A stretch of DNA of 64,000 nucleotides, taken from positions 1 to 64,000 of the forward strand of contig JAHQIW010005382.1 of the NCBI GenBank assembly GCA_019055375.1, in the 5' to 3' direction. A program made the translations under genes and the position numbers. Under the pieces are notes generated by a model. The model worked only from the letters and a program-made list of their open reading frames with translations. It had not been told where the DNA came from and ran no database searches. Every line of letters begins with the position of its first letter. Position 1 is the stretch's first letter. Below, piece by piece: positions 1 through 11,620 of the stretch. The stretch comes from Parelaphostrongylus tenuis (taxonomy: Eukaryota > Nematoda > Chromadorea > Rhabditida > Metastrongylidae).

Positions 1-1680
1 TATATAAAGGAACATAATGAAGATAGCAGAAAAGCGATAACGTTTTTGATTTTGAAAAGAATGGAGCATTTTTGGCTATATGCTTCATATTTGACTCAAA
101 GAGAGCCAGATATTTTAGGAATAGTGAGTGTACAAAAATACATTAAGGATTAAGATTTGTTGAAGGATGAACATACCCTATGGGAAGTAGTTCCATGAAA
201 TACAGCAAAACTTGCAAGTGACGACGGATTGTAAACGTCTGCTGATCTTGACGATGGTGAACAGGGTGGAGGAATTCCTGTGTTCACACCAGTTTGACCG
301 CTTCTCATTTCATCATATGAGTGGAGCCAACTCTGATTCGGTGTTGAGGACCGCGAGGTGTACGCTTAGTTGCTACATTCGTCGTAGCACACATACTAAA
401 CGAAGTTACTTGCTCACATACAATTTTACACCTTTGTAAACTTCACCACTACGAAATCGCTGAATGATAGAAAAGGAATCTTCGGAAACAATTTTCCATT
501 ATGAAGAATGCCCAGTTGCGCAAAAAAATCTTCACCTTTTATTACGAGTTCTGTCGAAAACACTCTCGTCCTGCGAAAACTGCACGTTTTTTTTTTGCCT
601 TTTTCCAGGCAAATATTCATCGTGTTGAAATTTGTAGCCACTATGACAACTTTGTAATGTCATGCGAAATGAAATAATATCAAAATTGAAGTAATCATAT
701 AGTAATATTTATTTCAGAAATACGAAATAGTATGAAAATTAATTATTTAGCGATTTATTCATTTCTAGCTATGATTAAAGGGACATGTAGCTCGCATGGG
801 AAATAAAAGATGGATATCATTGAAATAGGAACAAATGTCTATGACATAAGATAAAAATGTTCAGTGACAGTTTACAATGTGAATTTCTAGTAAGTAGCTA
901 ATTTTCCGTTTCAGAAATGCTGAATATTAAAGGAGGCATTGAAATTATCCCTGTTTGCAGAGATGGATGGTGTTCAGTTGAGCATAAGCAGAAGTTAAAT
1001 AGTTCATCAATCAACATGTGAAATAATCATCAGATTCCGGTGCTGTATCCTTCAAAACTTAGGTTGCCGACAATCCGCAATGGCGTGTTATCACTACCAG
1101 CAAGTCATTCATTTATCCTTAGAAACGGAGGATCTGCCGGACACTTTTTTCTCGCTAGATCGACCTTTCGCATTGAATGTTCACTTATCACTCGATTGTT
1201 TGAATCTCCACGATTTTAATGGCTTGGTTCATTTTTGAAAACTTCTTTTCACTTCGCTGTAGCCACGATAAGCAAACTACGTTTTGCAATATGCGACGTT
1301 TTCTACTCGATTAATTTGATCATAGCTAATTTTCAGTCCTACCTAGCCATTTGATAGACAAATTGGCGATAGTGAAAAGTTTCTGCCCCATCAGTTTTTT
1401 GAATATGACAATCTCTTTACCGTACATAATTTTCAGCTCAATAAGAGAAAACTGTCTTCAATTGGTAGCCATCTTCCGCAAACAGTGACATTAGTATCCC
1501 AAAAGTTTGAAGATGCTGAGAGTATTCAGCAAGACCGTAGAGAGTAGGTGTGGCTCGCTCTGCTTAAGCATAACCGAGCAAAAAGAAACCCGATGCAAAG
1601 GTGTGGTACTAATAATTTGTAGAACGAGATGCTAAAGGCTTTTGCACAACGTTCATCTTTTACAAGCGCAACATTAACAA
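1..1680. other. AT-rich stretch, no supported gene
   Basis: Short open frames at 212-439 (plus) and 426-641 (minus) have no recognisable motif, no clear splice context and ordinary low-complexity composition. I see no RNA gene and no terminal inverted repeats. Confidence 0.6.
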
Positions 1681-1950
1681 CATCAATCAAGTCATTATGG
1701 ACTTCATTGCACTGAACACGCTGGCTACTTCAGACGAATAACGCCCACTCGTCATTCTGGAGCAAATACTCGCCCAAAAGTGCAACCAAAAGGTGAAAAC
1801 CAGCTCATCGAGCTCAGGAAGCATTACTACGCTAGATGGGAAGTTCTGGAGGACGAAACGGTACTGGTGCTGCATGCAAACAAGTGCGACGCTCTCATTT
1901 CCCTCCTGCAACACAAGGTAAAACGCATCCGAAACACACGCAAGCACTGA
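1681..1950 (+). CDS. Coding-looking 90-codon open frame, possible exon, not recognised
   Basis: One plus frame stays open from an upstream TAA to a TGA at 1948 without needing an ATG. The composition is protein-like, with mixed charged and hydrophobic residues and a helical-looking stretch containing LIELRKHYYARWEVLEDE followed by LVLHANKCDALISLLQHK. A possible splice donor (AAG|GTAAAA) falls at 1917/1918, directly after the best-looking part, so this may be an exon ending at 1917 rather than a free-standing ORF. I see no domain signature that I recognise. It could be a gene exon, a decayed transposon frame, or chance. The flanking minus-strand ORFs here are shadows. Confidence 0.3.
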   Translation, partial: HQSSHYGLHCTEHAGYFRRITPTRHSGANTRPKVQPKGENQLIELRKHYYARWEVLEDETVLVLHANKCDALISLLQHKVKRIRNTRKH

Positions 1951-4900
1951 AGAGCTCGGTACATCGCTGTAACACGCTGAAGAATGAACATCCGTTTAGT
2001 AAGGAAGGACTATATTGAGAGTATCTCCAACCAGATCGCCCGCCGCCCGAGATAACGAAAACAATGAGGATGTGCACTACGGCTGCGACAACAGTAGGAC
2101 GCCGACATTGAGCGACTGCACATGGTACAGGTTGACCAATAATTGTGCCTTCGTGACCTTTTATTTGAGGAGACTAATCGATAAAAATTCTTGAAATTGA
2201 TGAGGCCTTTTACAAAAAGCCGATTAATCTCAACAATTCTGAAACTATGTCCGATTTATAGAGCAGTCTACATAAAGCTCTGCAAGACTAGAAATAGATC
2301 ACCTTTCGCATTCAGAGTGTCGCCCCTTGGCTGAACTTTATCTAGAGCTTAAACGCTTATTATGTTTTAGCATGTGTGTTTTATCGTTAAGGTATGCTTC
2401 AACACATTAGAATGCTTTACGCGCTATTGAATATCAAAACATATCGCATGTTTTGCTGAGTTCCATAGGCAACATTGTACAAAGTTAGCGGGCTTCAGCA
2501 ATATAATGGTAATTCAAAAGCACAAATTTGAGTGATTCTGGCGTTAAGCGTGCTGGAATTTTGTGCTATCGTTCTGAGGGCTTAGGCTTTTCATTTCCAT
2601 TCATATTGCCAAATTAACGCACTAGTAATCGTAAGTTTAAGCATTTTAAAAGACATCTCAGAGTAGCAGAGACATATGCCTTGTCAAAAGTTTTCCCAAA
2701 GTAAAGGAAAGCCCTAAATTAAGAAGCAAAATTCACAAGAAACATGTGAACCGTCTTGTGCGATGAAAGAGCGCAAGCTAATTTTCTTTTGCTCGCTACT
2801 GTTCACTAAAAGGTCCATCTCCAAAATCAAGTATAACGTGTAAATCGTCGAGACTCAAGCTATTGAAAAATTACTCAACGTTTATTACGAAAGCTCTGCC
2901 CAGCGAAAAAGCGTGAGTGCAAAAACAATTCTATTTCCACTGTTACACTATAATGAAAAGTCTTCTTTTCAAAAACAAAGCACGTCATTGGAATTCTTGA
3001 GGTTTGAGTGATCAAATGACTACCAAGACATTGAAACAAGCAGGAAAATGTTTTTTTCTTTAGGGCTGGAAGAGGGCGAGGATAAGGAAATTGATTGGCA
3101 TCTGATTTTCCCCATCTGAGGAGCTTAAAGAAAAGCACTGGCGCTGTTTCTAATTTGTATCGACTATGTTCATACCTAGGCTAAGTGGATGTATAAAAAG
3201 TTTCTACTCATGAGCAAATAAACCAAAGTCTCTCCTAAACTCTCTAAAAGTATCAACTTCTAAAGTGCAGTAGTAATAAAGAGTTGCTTTAGCTAACGTG
3301 AATTGACCCCGCATTGCAATGTGTAGTATCATCATTGAAGACAATTCACTATTTTGACGCTGCTTTGGTAAGTATATACCAAAATTAACCTTAATAAAGT
3401 CTCTTGTATCATACTCAACATTTTACTGACGATCAAACCTCCTATAATGGTAATAGAAATCTAAATTCGATTGAAAAACCTAACACATTGTCATGATAAA
3501 ACGTTACACTTACAGCTTGCTGAGCAAGAAATCAACGAGCTTCCCAAGGGGTTAATTACTATCCGTCGGGATTACAAGGGTACTTGACTAAATAGACTGC
3601 GCATATACTTGATAGTTCCCCGCTCTAAAGATGTCGAAGCTACTTAAAGCGTTTGCCGTTGTTTCATTATCGCGGCATAGCTAATGGGCACTTGTCCGTT
3701 ATGAAGCGACAAATGAAGATTTGACTACATTCACTTAGGAAGAATATAGATAAGATTGTTACTAATCATTAGAAAGCTTAAATCTCAAGCTAGAATGTAC
3801 GCTGCTTTTTTTGAAAAGGGCTTTTTTTGACGTTGTTACAAATGGAAAATGTTCTTGTTTCACACACAAATTTCTCTCGCAAGGCAGAGCTCTTTGTTTA
3901 GATTTATAGTAATCAAACGATAACTTAGAAATTAGGGACAGCATCGCTGTGTTTAAAGATTAAGACTGATTTATCTACGCGAACATGTGTTATTTAACCA
4001 ATCCACTGGTCGTGAGTTGCTGAGGTACTGGAGAATGGAGCGACCATTGCTCAATCTTCTCACATGAAAGTGCAATTTCTGTTACTTAATTTGGGGTTTT
4101 GCTCCGCCTCAAAGGAAACCCTAAATCAATGAGTAGCTCTAATACTACAAGATTTCCTTTAACGATCATGTATTTATCGTGCTTCTAGCAAAGTAATGGC
4201 TGAGTTGCGCAGCTGGCGTGTAACAAAAAATTATTTCAAATTTTACAGGATTATGAAAGGATTTTTGAAAAAATTAGCCATGTACCGCGTTAGCCAGACT
4301 TGAGCTTTCAAATGATTATCAGCACTACCATAAAAATTGTTGTCCAACGAATGGGATCAAATATTCATTTGTCGCCTTCAAACGGACCAGGACCTCTCAA
4401 TGTATTCATTAAATGCCAACACTAAACCTATGTCCTCTACGCTGATATCTTGCCTGGCAAGCGACACGGTCGCCGAACAGACGGGGACACGCTTCAATAA
4501 CAGTATGGTAATCTTTTATTGAATTTATATTTTATCGTCTTTGAAGGATGTTTATCGTGAGTAAGTGGTAAAGTGTGATGGAAGAGACATCTATAAGGTT
4601 ATCACTAGCAGAAACAATGCCAAGGCTTTCGCTAAAACGGCGCTTTTCGAGCTGGAAAATCAGATACTCACGAAAGTCTTGTTTTAAATTGTTATTGGGT
4701 TTTTTATGCTATCTCATTCGTATTTATTCAGACCTCAATCACACTTGTCCGTCATTTGTTATGTCAACTCCCTTTTTCGTGCGTTGCCATAAAAAACGTG
4801 TAACAAACAAATGCATTTTTATTTTGTGCTCTTTAATTTATTTATTAAAACACAGATCGCTCATTTTTGACATAATCTCATTCCATACGATAATCAAAAG

Positions 4901-7156
4901 TTATCATAGCGATTGAAAGTTGCAAGAGAATGAATGGTTGGCAAATTGATGCTGCACACTTCATGCGACGCGACATCTTCGACAACTCTCTCTAACTTTT
5001 TGACTATTTGTGTAGTTCAGAAACTGGAACCTCCACGAAGTTGTGGGAATCACCTTGTCCTATCTTTCTGCTGTTGGTCACTTTTCATTATCATTACACT
5101 TAAGTGCGATCATTGAACGCAAACTATGGATTTCCTTTCCGTTGAATGCACCCGAGACGATTTCCTTTACTCCGCCCAGTTCTCACGATTCCAGATAACT
5201 CTGATGTGGCGTAAGCAGTTCTAGAAAACCAACAGTACATCAGAGACCTTCCCTTCTGGCCCTCTTTACCGCTTTCACTGGGTGTGCTTCCCACTTATAC
5301 CAAGATGCCACGTATACGAGTTGTTATATCCTTGTAGACTATTATGAAGCTGCTAATCTTAGCAGTTGGCTGATTCAATATGGCTAAATAAATATTGTGG
5401 GTATAAAGTTTTGTCGCCTCCAGATGTGGACTAGTAAATTATGGTCGATGCTTTATGAGAAGCAGTGACAACGAGCCTGTCCGTGACGAAGCGATAACAC
5501 CATGGAAAACATCGTACTCGCCACAGGTGCTGACTCTTGAGTATTAATTGAAGCGTAAAGGAACAATGTAGTTTGAAGGAAAGAGAATAATCCGGGAGAC
5601 CTTAAGGACATGCCTTATCTCGGAAGCACACTCTTGAGCGGCAGGCAGGTTGAAGGCGACTTAGTGCCGAAACGCGAGAAAGCAGTCGACTCCTATGAAC
5701 TATTCACAAGCGATATCGTCATTGTACACTCACAAAACATTGGTGTGCACTTGTGCAGATACAACTCTAGGAGTAACATTTCGCTACTACTGCAAAGTCC
5801 GTATTTGTATAAACTGTGAAGGTATGCCTGAATAATCTCCGAATCAAAGGCCTCGCATATCAGAAAATATGAGATTAGATTGCGCATGTTTTTCAAAGAT
5901 GTAGTCAACGCTGCTCACCAATCAATCATTTGACACTCACTGTCTTCAGAGATCCACCTTTTCATCTGGTCGTCAAACATGTCATAATTGAATACCACGC
6001 TACTCTCTGATAACGATAATAAGTTTCAAGACATCATAATGTTGATGTGCAAGAAACCAGTTGATCTCCAGCAAACTGCACATGCCTGCTTTTTGGGAGT
6101 GGATAGTAAAACAGCCAAATATCCATGGCGACTGGAATAAGAACAATGATGTGTAGGAAAACGCGGTCTCGCTATCGCACAAATAGCCCTGAAATTGTTG
6201 ACTGCTAACTATATCGAGGCTTGATCCTGCATACCAGAGCTCTTTTTATATAAGTTCCCACGAGAAGTTGCAAACTGTAAGAAATGTGTTTTCGAATTAT
6301 AGTTCAAGAGTGTAACTGAAGGTGATGTGAAGAGTTAAAACTGCGCAGTTTTCCAAAGGTGCGGCCATCGCATTGGAAAATAGGTATTTTTTGAACAATT
6401 CGGCGTCGTTTCCACTAAAAATGTACTGGACAGCTTCTTGTAATACACAGTTATTTAGACACGACAAAGTTGGAATAAAATTAAAGTTTTGTTGTGCAAC
6501 TGTGAAATAAATTACTGTGAACTCCCACTCCGCAGCGAGCCATTCAGTCTTAAGAAGGCATCTCAGAAACGAAACAAAAACAAAACAAAACAAAACAAAT
6601 GCAAAAAAAAAAACAAAAATAAGCCAAGCTTAGCTTAAAAAAGCCTATTTTTGCCGAGCCATCAAATGACTACTAATATTGTAGTGAAAAGAGCTCTGTC
6701 TTCCAAAATGGCAAGGAAACACGAGCGCATTTTACACAAATCTTAGTGAATTCACGGTTAGATAATGAAATGCTAGAGACTTTCGAAAAAATTGGGTGTT
6801 CTCATCACTACAAATACGTCTGTAAAAAATTTTATTACATAGGCACTAACAAAAACTGTGTGAAGTTGGAACAGCGGACTAGTCACTCCGATGGCAAAAA
6901 GTTGTCTTCCGTTCGTTAGTAGAACGTTTCAAAAAGAGATTCCTTTTAGAAAACAAGCTTAGATAAAGGCTTCTGAAGCTATTGAAAGACTGGAGGAGCA
7001 TTGATAAGATAAAGAGATGCTAGAGAATTATTCCACACCTCATTGCTAGATTGGAACGAGATCAGTGCAGAGAATGGTTGGCTATGTAAAATGACCTGAA
7101 ATAAGCTTAACAACTTTCAAATGATAGCAGCAAGAATGGTTACATCGTGGATAGTA
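1951..7156. other. Long unassigned stretch with repeat copies
   Basis: No gene could be supported. It contains a plus-oriented copy of dispersed repeat R1 at about 4300-4375. A second repeat, about 2930-3090, resembles 36725-37000 (a shared block with ATAATGAAAAGTCTT and a TTTTTTTC...GG tail). A 113-codon frame at 4575-4913 partly resembles 22500-22600 (shared RKSCFK-coding block), which suggests that both belong to an unnamed repeat. A simple AAAAC repeat lies at 6573-6620. Confidence 0.45.
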
Positions 7157-7743
7157 TTATGTTGCTCCGTAAGTATTGTCTATATACCAATAAACATCAG
7201 CCTGTTAACTCGAGATAAAGTAAATTTCATGATTTTTACATAGTTCATCTGCGCATTTTCTCGTGAAAATTTTGGCATACAACTTGTCTATGCTTGCCGA
7301 GATGGAGCTGCCGTGTTAAATAATTCGCATGCTACTCATGCGCGAATGGCGAGTCGTTGTAGATGCTAATGAAGTGGTGCGCATTATTAATGGAGCTTAC
7401 TGTAGAAGGCTCAAGCGCAACTGAACATTCAGAGTATTTTCTCTAATTTCAAACTTTGCGAACCATATCCTAACCGTCTTTTCGACAGCCGTATCATTAC
7501 TCCAAGCTTCATTAATCTAACGTGCCGCTTCACTAGCATTTTTCTACGTGTTACTCGTGCATGAGTAGCAAGTGAATTTGTTCGCTAGCAGCTCTGCCCT
7601 CGATCAAGTGTAGGCAAGGCGTATACCAAAACGTTTTTCAGATAAACGTGCAACCGAAGGAAGGCGAAATCATGCAACTTTGATTATTTCTGGTCAATAC
7701 ATTTTGTATATTGCTCTAGTGCCAAAACTTATGGGCGACCTAA
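7157..7743. mobile_element. Mariner-like MITE copy M1 with terminal and internal inverted repeats
   Basis: The left end reads TTATGTTGCTCCGTAAG and the right end, reverse-complemented, reads TTAGGTCGCCCATAAG, giving imperfect terminal inverted repeats of about 25 bp next to a TA. Inside, 7323-7400 and 7500-7577 form a second inverted repeat of about 75 bp (cores GCTACTCATGCGCGAATGGC and GCTACTCATGCACGAG). No transposase is encoded, so it is non-autonomous. Copies M2 (46107) and M3 (50569) share the same left end and internal core. Mariner affiliation is inferred from the TA target and the terminal sequence style. Confidence 0.65.
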
Positions 7744-8200
7744 TGGCAACACCTAGTAAATAGCAATATACATGCCATCACTACTCTTGAATCAGTAAAA
7801 CAGGAGCTCTTCTGTAATGAATAGTCATTAGTTCCAATGATTGATAGATTCAGATCCATTAGTGAGAAAGTGGCGTTTTCAAAGTAGACATGATATTGGG
7901 TTTCGCCTCGGCGTCCACCATATAAAAATGGGTATTGACAGAGTAATTGAGTTAGTAAAGAGTGTTTGAGTTTGACTGCAAGCACGCATTGTTAAAATAA
8001 GTTAGTGGCTGAACGTAAAAAATGATTTGTACTAAAAAATCATAAGATACCTTCTAATGTGAGCAAAATGCTACTCCACTCAGTTGAGTGACATTCAACG
8101 ATGCCACATCGATATCGGACCTCTTTCCGCAACGGTGGCGATATCCGCAGCGAAATGAAAACAGGAATAACTGAACCGTGCTGTAAAACACTAAAAGTAT
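7744..8200. other. No supported gene
   Basis: Frames at 7740-7985 and 8040-8249 (minus) show no motif. See the rejected list for the idea that 8040-8190 continues the exon above it. Confidence 0.5.
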
Positions 8201-8456
8201 CTATCCATACCTCCCACGATGACGATTTTTCGGTAATGTGGCTCTCCATTCAGACGGATAGATTTCAGTGATTCTAGCTTCAAAATTCTCGTTTGATTCG
8301 TCCGCTGGACTGTTTGAGCGTAAGTGCACCAATTTTTGCAGTACAGTGTTCCTTACCTCTGTGAGCCACTCTGCGCATTGTTTCCGGAAATCGGTCTTTT
8401 TTCTGACAGAAAAGTCGACTTTATTCAATTTCTTTAATGACACGACGCGCAGGCAC
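8201..8456 (-). CDS. Possible internal exon of an unrecognised protein
   Basis: On the minus strand an AGACAG acceptor at 8460-8457 opens a frame of about 84 codons ending at a TAG at 8201-8203. The peptide is strongly protein-like: a basic, helix-prone N half (SLKKLNKVDF, then KQCAEWLTEV) and an acidic middle (SPADESNENFEARITEIYPSEW). A possible donor (GGGAG|GTATGG) lies at 8211/8210. I cannot assign a family. It lies just outside the demonstrated edge of the left arm, so no mirror copy is available inside the window for comparison. Coding status is an inference from composition and splice-like signals only. Confidence 0.35.
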
Positions 8457-8633
8457 CTGTCTTATACCGCTCTAAAATAAAATGTTATAAGATTGGCATG
8501 TCCAGTGAGAATTAAACAGTCTACACCTCTTGTAATGTGCTATGCTTTTTTTCCTGTCCTTCCTCCAGAGCCTTTCTCGATGACTAAGAATCTAAGAGAC
8601 TCGCGACTCACACACTGATGAAATTTTTGTTTT

Positions 8634-10424
8634 GTTGCCACATTTCGTAATTCTTTGATTGTTTCTCCTCTCAGTTACTACGTGCTCAATATGGCTTGTA
8701 TTTGTTGTTGCTAAAGTGACTGATGTGTCTATTTTGCTGTCGCTTCTTCTTCTCAATTCTCCATACATATTTCTGTATTTTTTGCATTATTCCCTTTCTA
8801 GTAAGACATTCTCCCAAATTTCACGTCTCCCAGATCTCGTCAGCGTGTCAGGGCAGAAAGGCAGACAGCCCTCCTGTTTCTTCATGTTTTTAATTTTCTC
8901 TAAGCCTTCATGGTGACATGCACAACAGAAGCAGCTCGATTGAATATACACGAAATTAAGCGATTAGCGATATTGGCGGTGACTCTTTAGAATTTACACT
9001 GAGTACTTTGTGTTATTTTATCACTCAATTTCTCCAAGTCTCTATTTTCTGCTTGATATTAGCATTTTCGTATTTTATCATAACTTTGTGAATCAACGGT
9101 TAATGCCTCATGGAGTTAACAGTCATATTCTAACGACTAGCAATCGAGAATGGCTATGAAGAAGACGAAGAGGGAAAGCAAAATGTGTTATCTTGCTGCA
9201 TAGGATATCACTAAGTATTTGAATATCCCTCTCTGATGGTCTCACAATTTCACCTTTCCAGTCATTTAGGCATATGACACATCTTCTACGCAGTCACAAG
9301 CATCGTGTAAGTCCAAGAGAGCTCTGTTGCAAATGCCTGCACACAATCTCGTTCCACAATTCCATATCAAAAGTGTTTCAGATGTAATGTTGCTTTACGA
9401 TTCCTGATTCTGTTGCTGATTCCATGTAGGATGTGGTTGTTTGTTTAGTGGCAGTTGATGAGATAATACTTCTGGATCTATTCTAGTTGTATTGGGCTTC
9501 CACTTACTTTCCTCTTGAGCTCTGATGGATACGTCATTTTGCTTTTTACGAATGAGTGGGCAGGCTCTCTGTCAAGAAGCTCTCGCGGTTATTTTGTGGG
9601 AGAGACAACGTTCAATATTTCTAGTATTTTACTTTTTATTATTCGTAATGCAACCTATCATGCAATACGTTGTTGTCGACATTAAAAGTATTCCGCTGCT
9701 TATGCCAAGTCTATTGTGATATTTTCGTATTCACACATTTCATACAGTGCCCGTAGTGATTGAAACTGAATACTTGTATACTTAAATATCCCTTCTTAGC
9801 TGGTAGTGTAAGCTCCAAAATAATTCCCAATTAGAGTTAAATGGCGTTCATCTTTTAATTCCATCTTGTCGATGAACCTTCTCTGAAGAAAATTTTTCTT
9901 CTGTAGGTTTTATTGCAGCGGTGAAGTTCGCAAAGCCATGAAATCGGAAATCAGCATTGAAATGTCCCTTACGCCACTAATGAGTTATTGCAAACGCGGC
10001 ATCTCATTCATATGCTTAATTAAACATGTAGCAGTCTAGCGATTGTAGAATGTGTGCGAAATTTACAGACTAAAAATTAAAAAGGCCTTAGCATCTCAAC
10101 TTCAATTGAAGATCAGATGCGTCTATGCTGATAAATCGTATAGCACTGCTTCGTTTGTTCTATATCCATAATATTGCCTACTCTTCTGTCAACTTATCTC
10201 CTATCATTAATCCGTCTCACTCGCCATTCCTAATCTCGCCTGCCATTGTTCCACCCTCTCAGACGTAGCACGACACGTAGCAGGGCTTCCACTACCACCA
10301 CCAATCGCCTACGACAATCCTTCGTTTGTGTAACTGATTGTGTGCCTGTTTAAAATTAGTGACGAGTTGCTCATGGAGTCTTCAGGTCGTCCATATTATT
10401 TTTCTCGTTTTGACATTTTTGCCA
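8634..10424. other. Left-arm outer part, no supported gene
   Basis: Open frames (for example 8659-8916 and 9525-9719, plus) are hydrophobic or low-complexity and carry no motif. The mirror is 62210-64000, where the same frames appear on the minus strand. Confidence 0.5.
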
Positions 10425-11150
10425 GTTCAGCTGTTACCCATTTGAAGGAATTGGTTATTCAACACTGTAATCACCATCATGATCAGTGATAGGCAAAAAA
10501 TTGCTGGGCGAACAGGGGTTGTCCTGCTCCCAGAGCTAATGAGACTGGCGACTAAAGAAGCCTGTGGGGTAAGTTCTGAGCGGGCTTCAGGTTTGAAATA
10601 TTTTCTCCCACAGATGCTGCTTGCTAGAGCGCGGAAGTGATAGTTGTCCATAGATCAATTTCAGGGTTACACGGAAAATGTAGTACCGTGGTCCATCTCA
10701 GTTTCCAGGAGCTGTGATGACTTGGTATTGCAATGTGAGGTGAGTGTTGCTCTAGGGAAATGTAACACTGGGTCCTTCGCAGATTCTATCAAATTGCTGC
10801 AGCAACTTTCGGTGATGTTTCTCGTAAACGCCGACACTGAATGTCTGCCTGTTCTCGAATAGTTCTCAAAACAGTATGCCTTGCCCAGTCTCAGAAAACC
10901 GATTGAATGATCTTCCGAACATGGAGCATGATCAATTGTTGATCTGGGAGCCAGTGCTTGACACGATGCAGCTATTAGGAGTGGCGCGCGTTCTTGTCGT
11001 AAATGACCCAAGACTCATCCCCAATGATGTGTGGTATGAAAAGGTCTTGCGTGACGGCCACAGCAAAGACTTCCCAGACCGTCATCGAGCAGGGCGATTA
11101 GTTAGTGCACAAGCTAGCCATCGAGACATCACTTTGGAATAGTCCATTTA
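10425..11150 (-). pseudogene. Decayed mariner transposase, C-terminal two thirds (left arm)
   Basis: Read on the minus strand, about 11040-10980 encodes HIIGDESWVIYDKNAR, the mariner block around the first catalytic Asp (usual form HIITGDESW). Further on, a frame gives EQHSPHIAI followed by LRWTTVLH, matching the family block HDNAPPHIA...GW..LPHPPYSPD but with the second catalytic Asp lost. At 10651-10600 DNYHFRALASSICGRKYF matches the third-Asp block (family SDYHLFRAL..F..GKKF). Frameshifts and stops separate these pieces, so no active enzyme is encoded. I did not find its terminal inverted repeats. Mirror copy: 61484-62209. Confidence 0.8.
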
Positions 11151-11229
11151 CTTAAATGATGCGCGTATACTTTTATACCCCCTGTCTAAATCTATTAAAC
11201 TTTCGGCTATTCTTGATTGATAGAGACGA

Positions 11230-11620
11230 AATGATAAATCGATCTCGTTCGCTAGAGAAGAACTTTTCTTAGGAATGTTAGAAACCATTCCAAAGCTGAG
11301 ACTTGAGACTACAGCGCCACGTCGCCGGCTGATTCTGAATACCCTATGTAGTGCTGTATCATTCAAAATAAAATTATGTCTTATAAAACCAAGTTTTTCT
11401 TTTATCTCCTTTACATTTCGCTAGACTAAATATCCTTCCTCGGATGGCTAGTACTCAAACTATAGCACAAGCATTGAAGAACTCAAGAAATGTCTGCTTT
11501 TTATAAAGCTCCCTTGATCTTTTGACCTCTTCTGGTCTTTTGATTTGTGCTTTAAACCTCGCCGAACAGAGCTCTTTCATCAGATTATTAGTAATCATCT
11601 GTAGCATAATGTTTTCACGT
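11230..11620 (-). repeat. Dispersed repeat R1 copies (left arm)
   Basis: Two linked blocks match a repeat seen at least eight times in the window. The first, 11240-11310, carries the reverse complement of TGGAATGGTTTCTAACATTCC and of GCGAACGAGATCGATT. The second, about 11395-11620, carries the reverse complement of ATGATTACTAATAATCTGAT and GAGCTCTGTTCGGCG. The 11148-11366 minus ORF is simply the R1 block read through. Class unknown; a MITE-like DNA element is a guess. Confidence 0.6.

Noticed and set aside
5610..5819. Frame beginning PYLGSTLLSGRQVEGDL resembling a LINE YLGS block
   Set aside because: Only a few residues match and no flanking reverse transcriptase motif is present.
8040..8200. 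Minus frame reading CGKRSDIDVASLNVTQLSG that looks like an FHA core continuing the 8211-8456 exon
   Set aside because: Joining it would need a 30-base intron, too short for nematodes, and it stops soon after.
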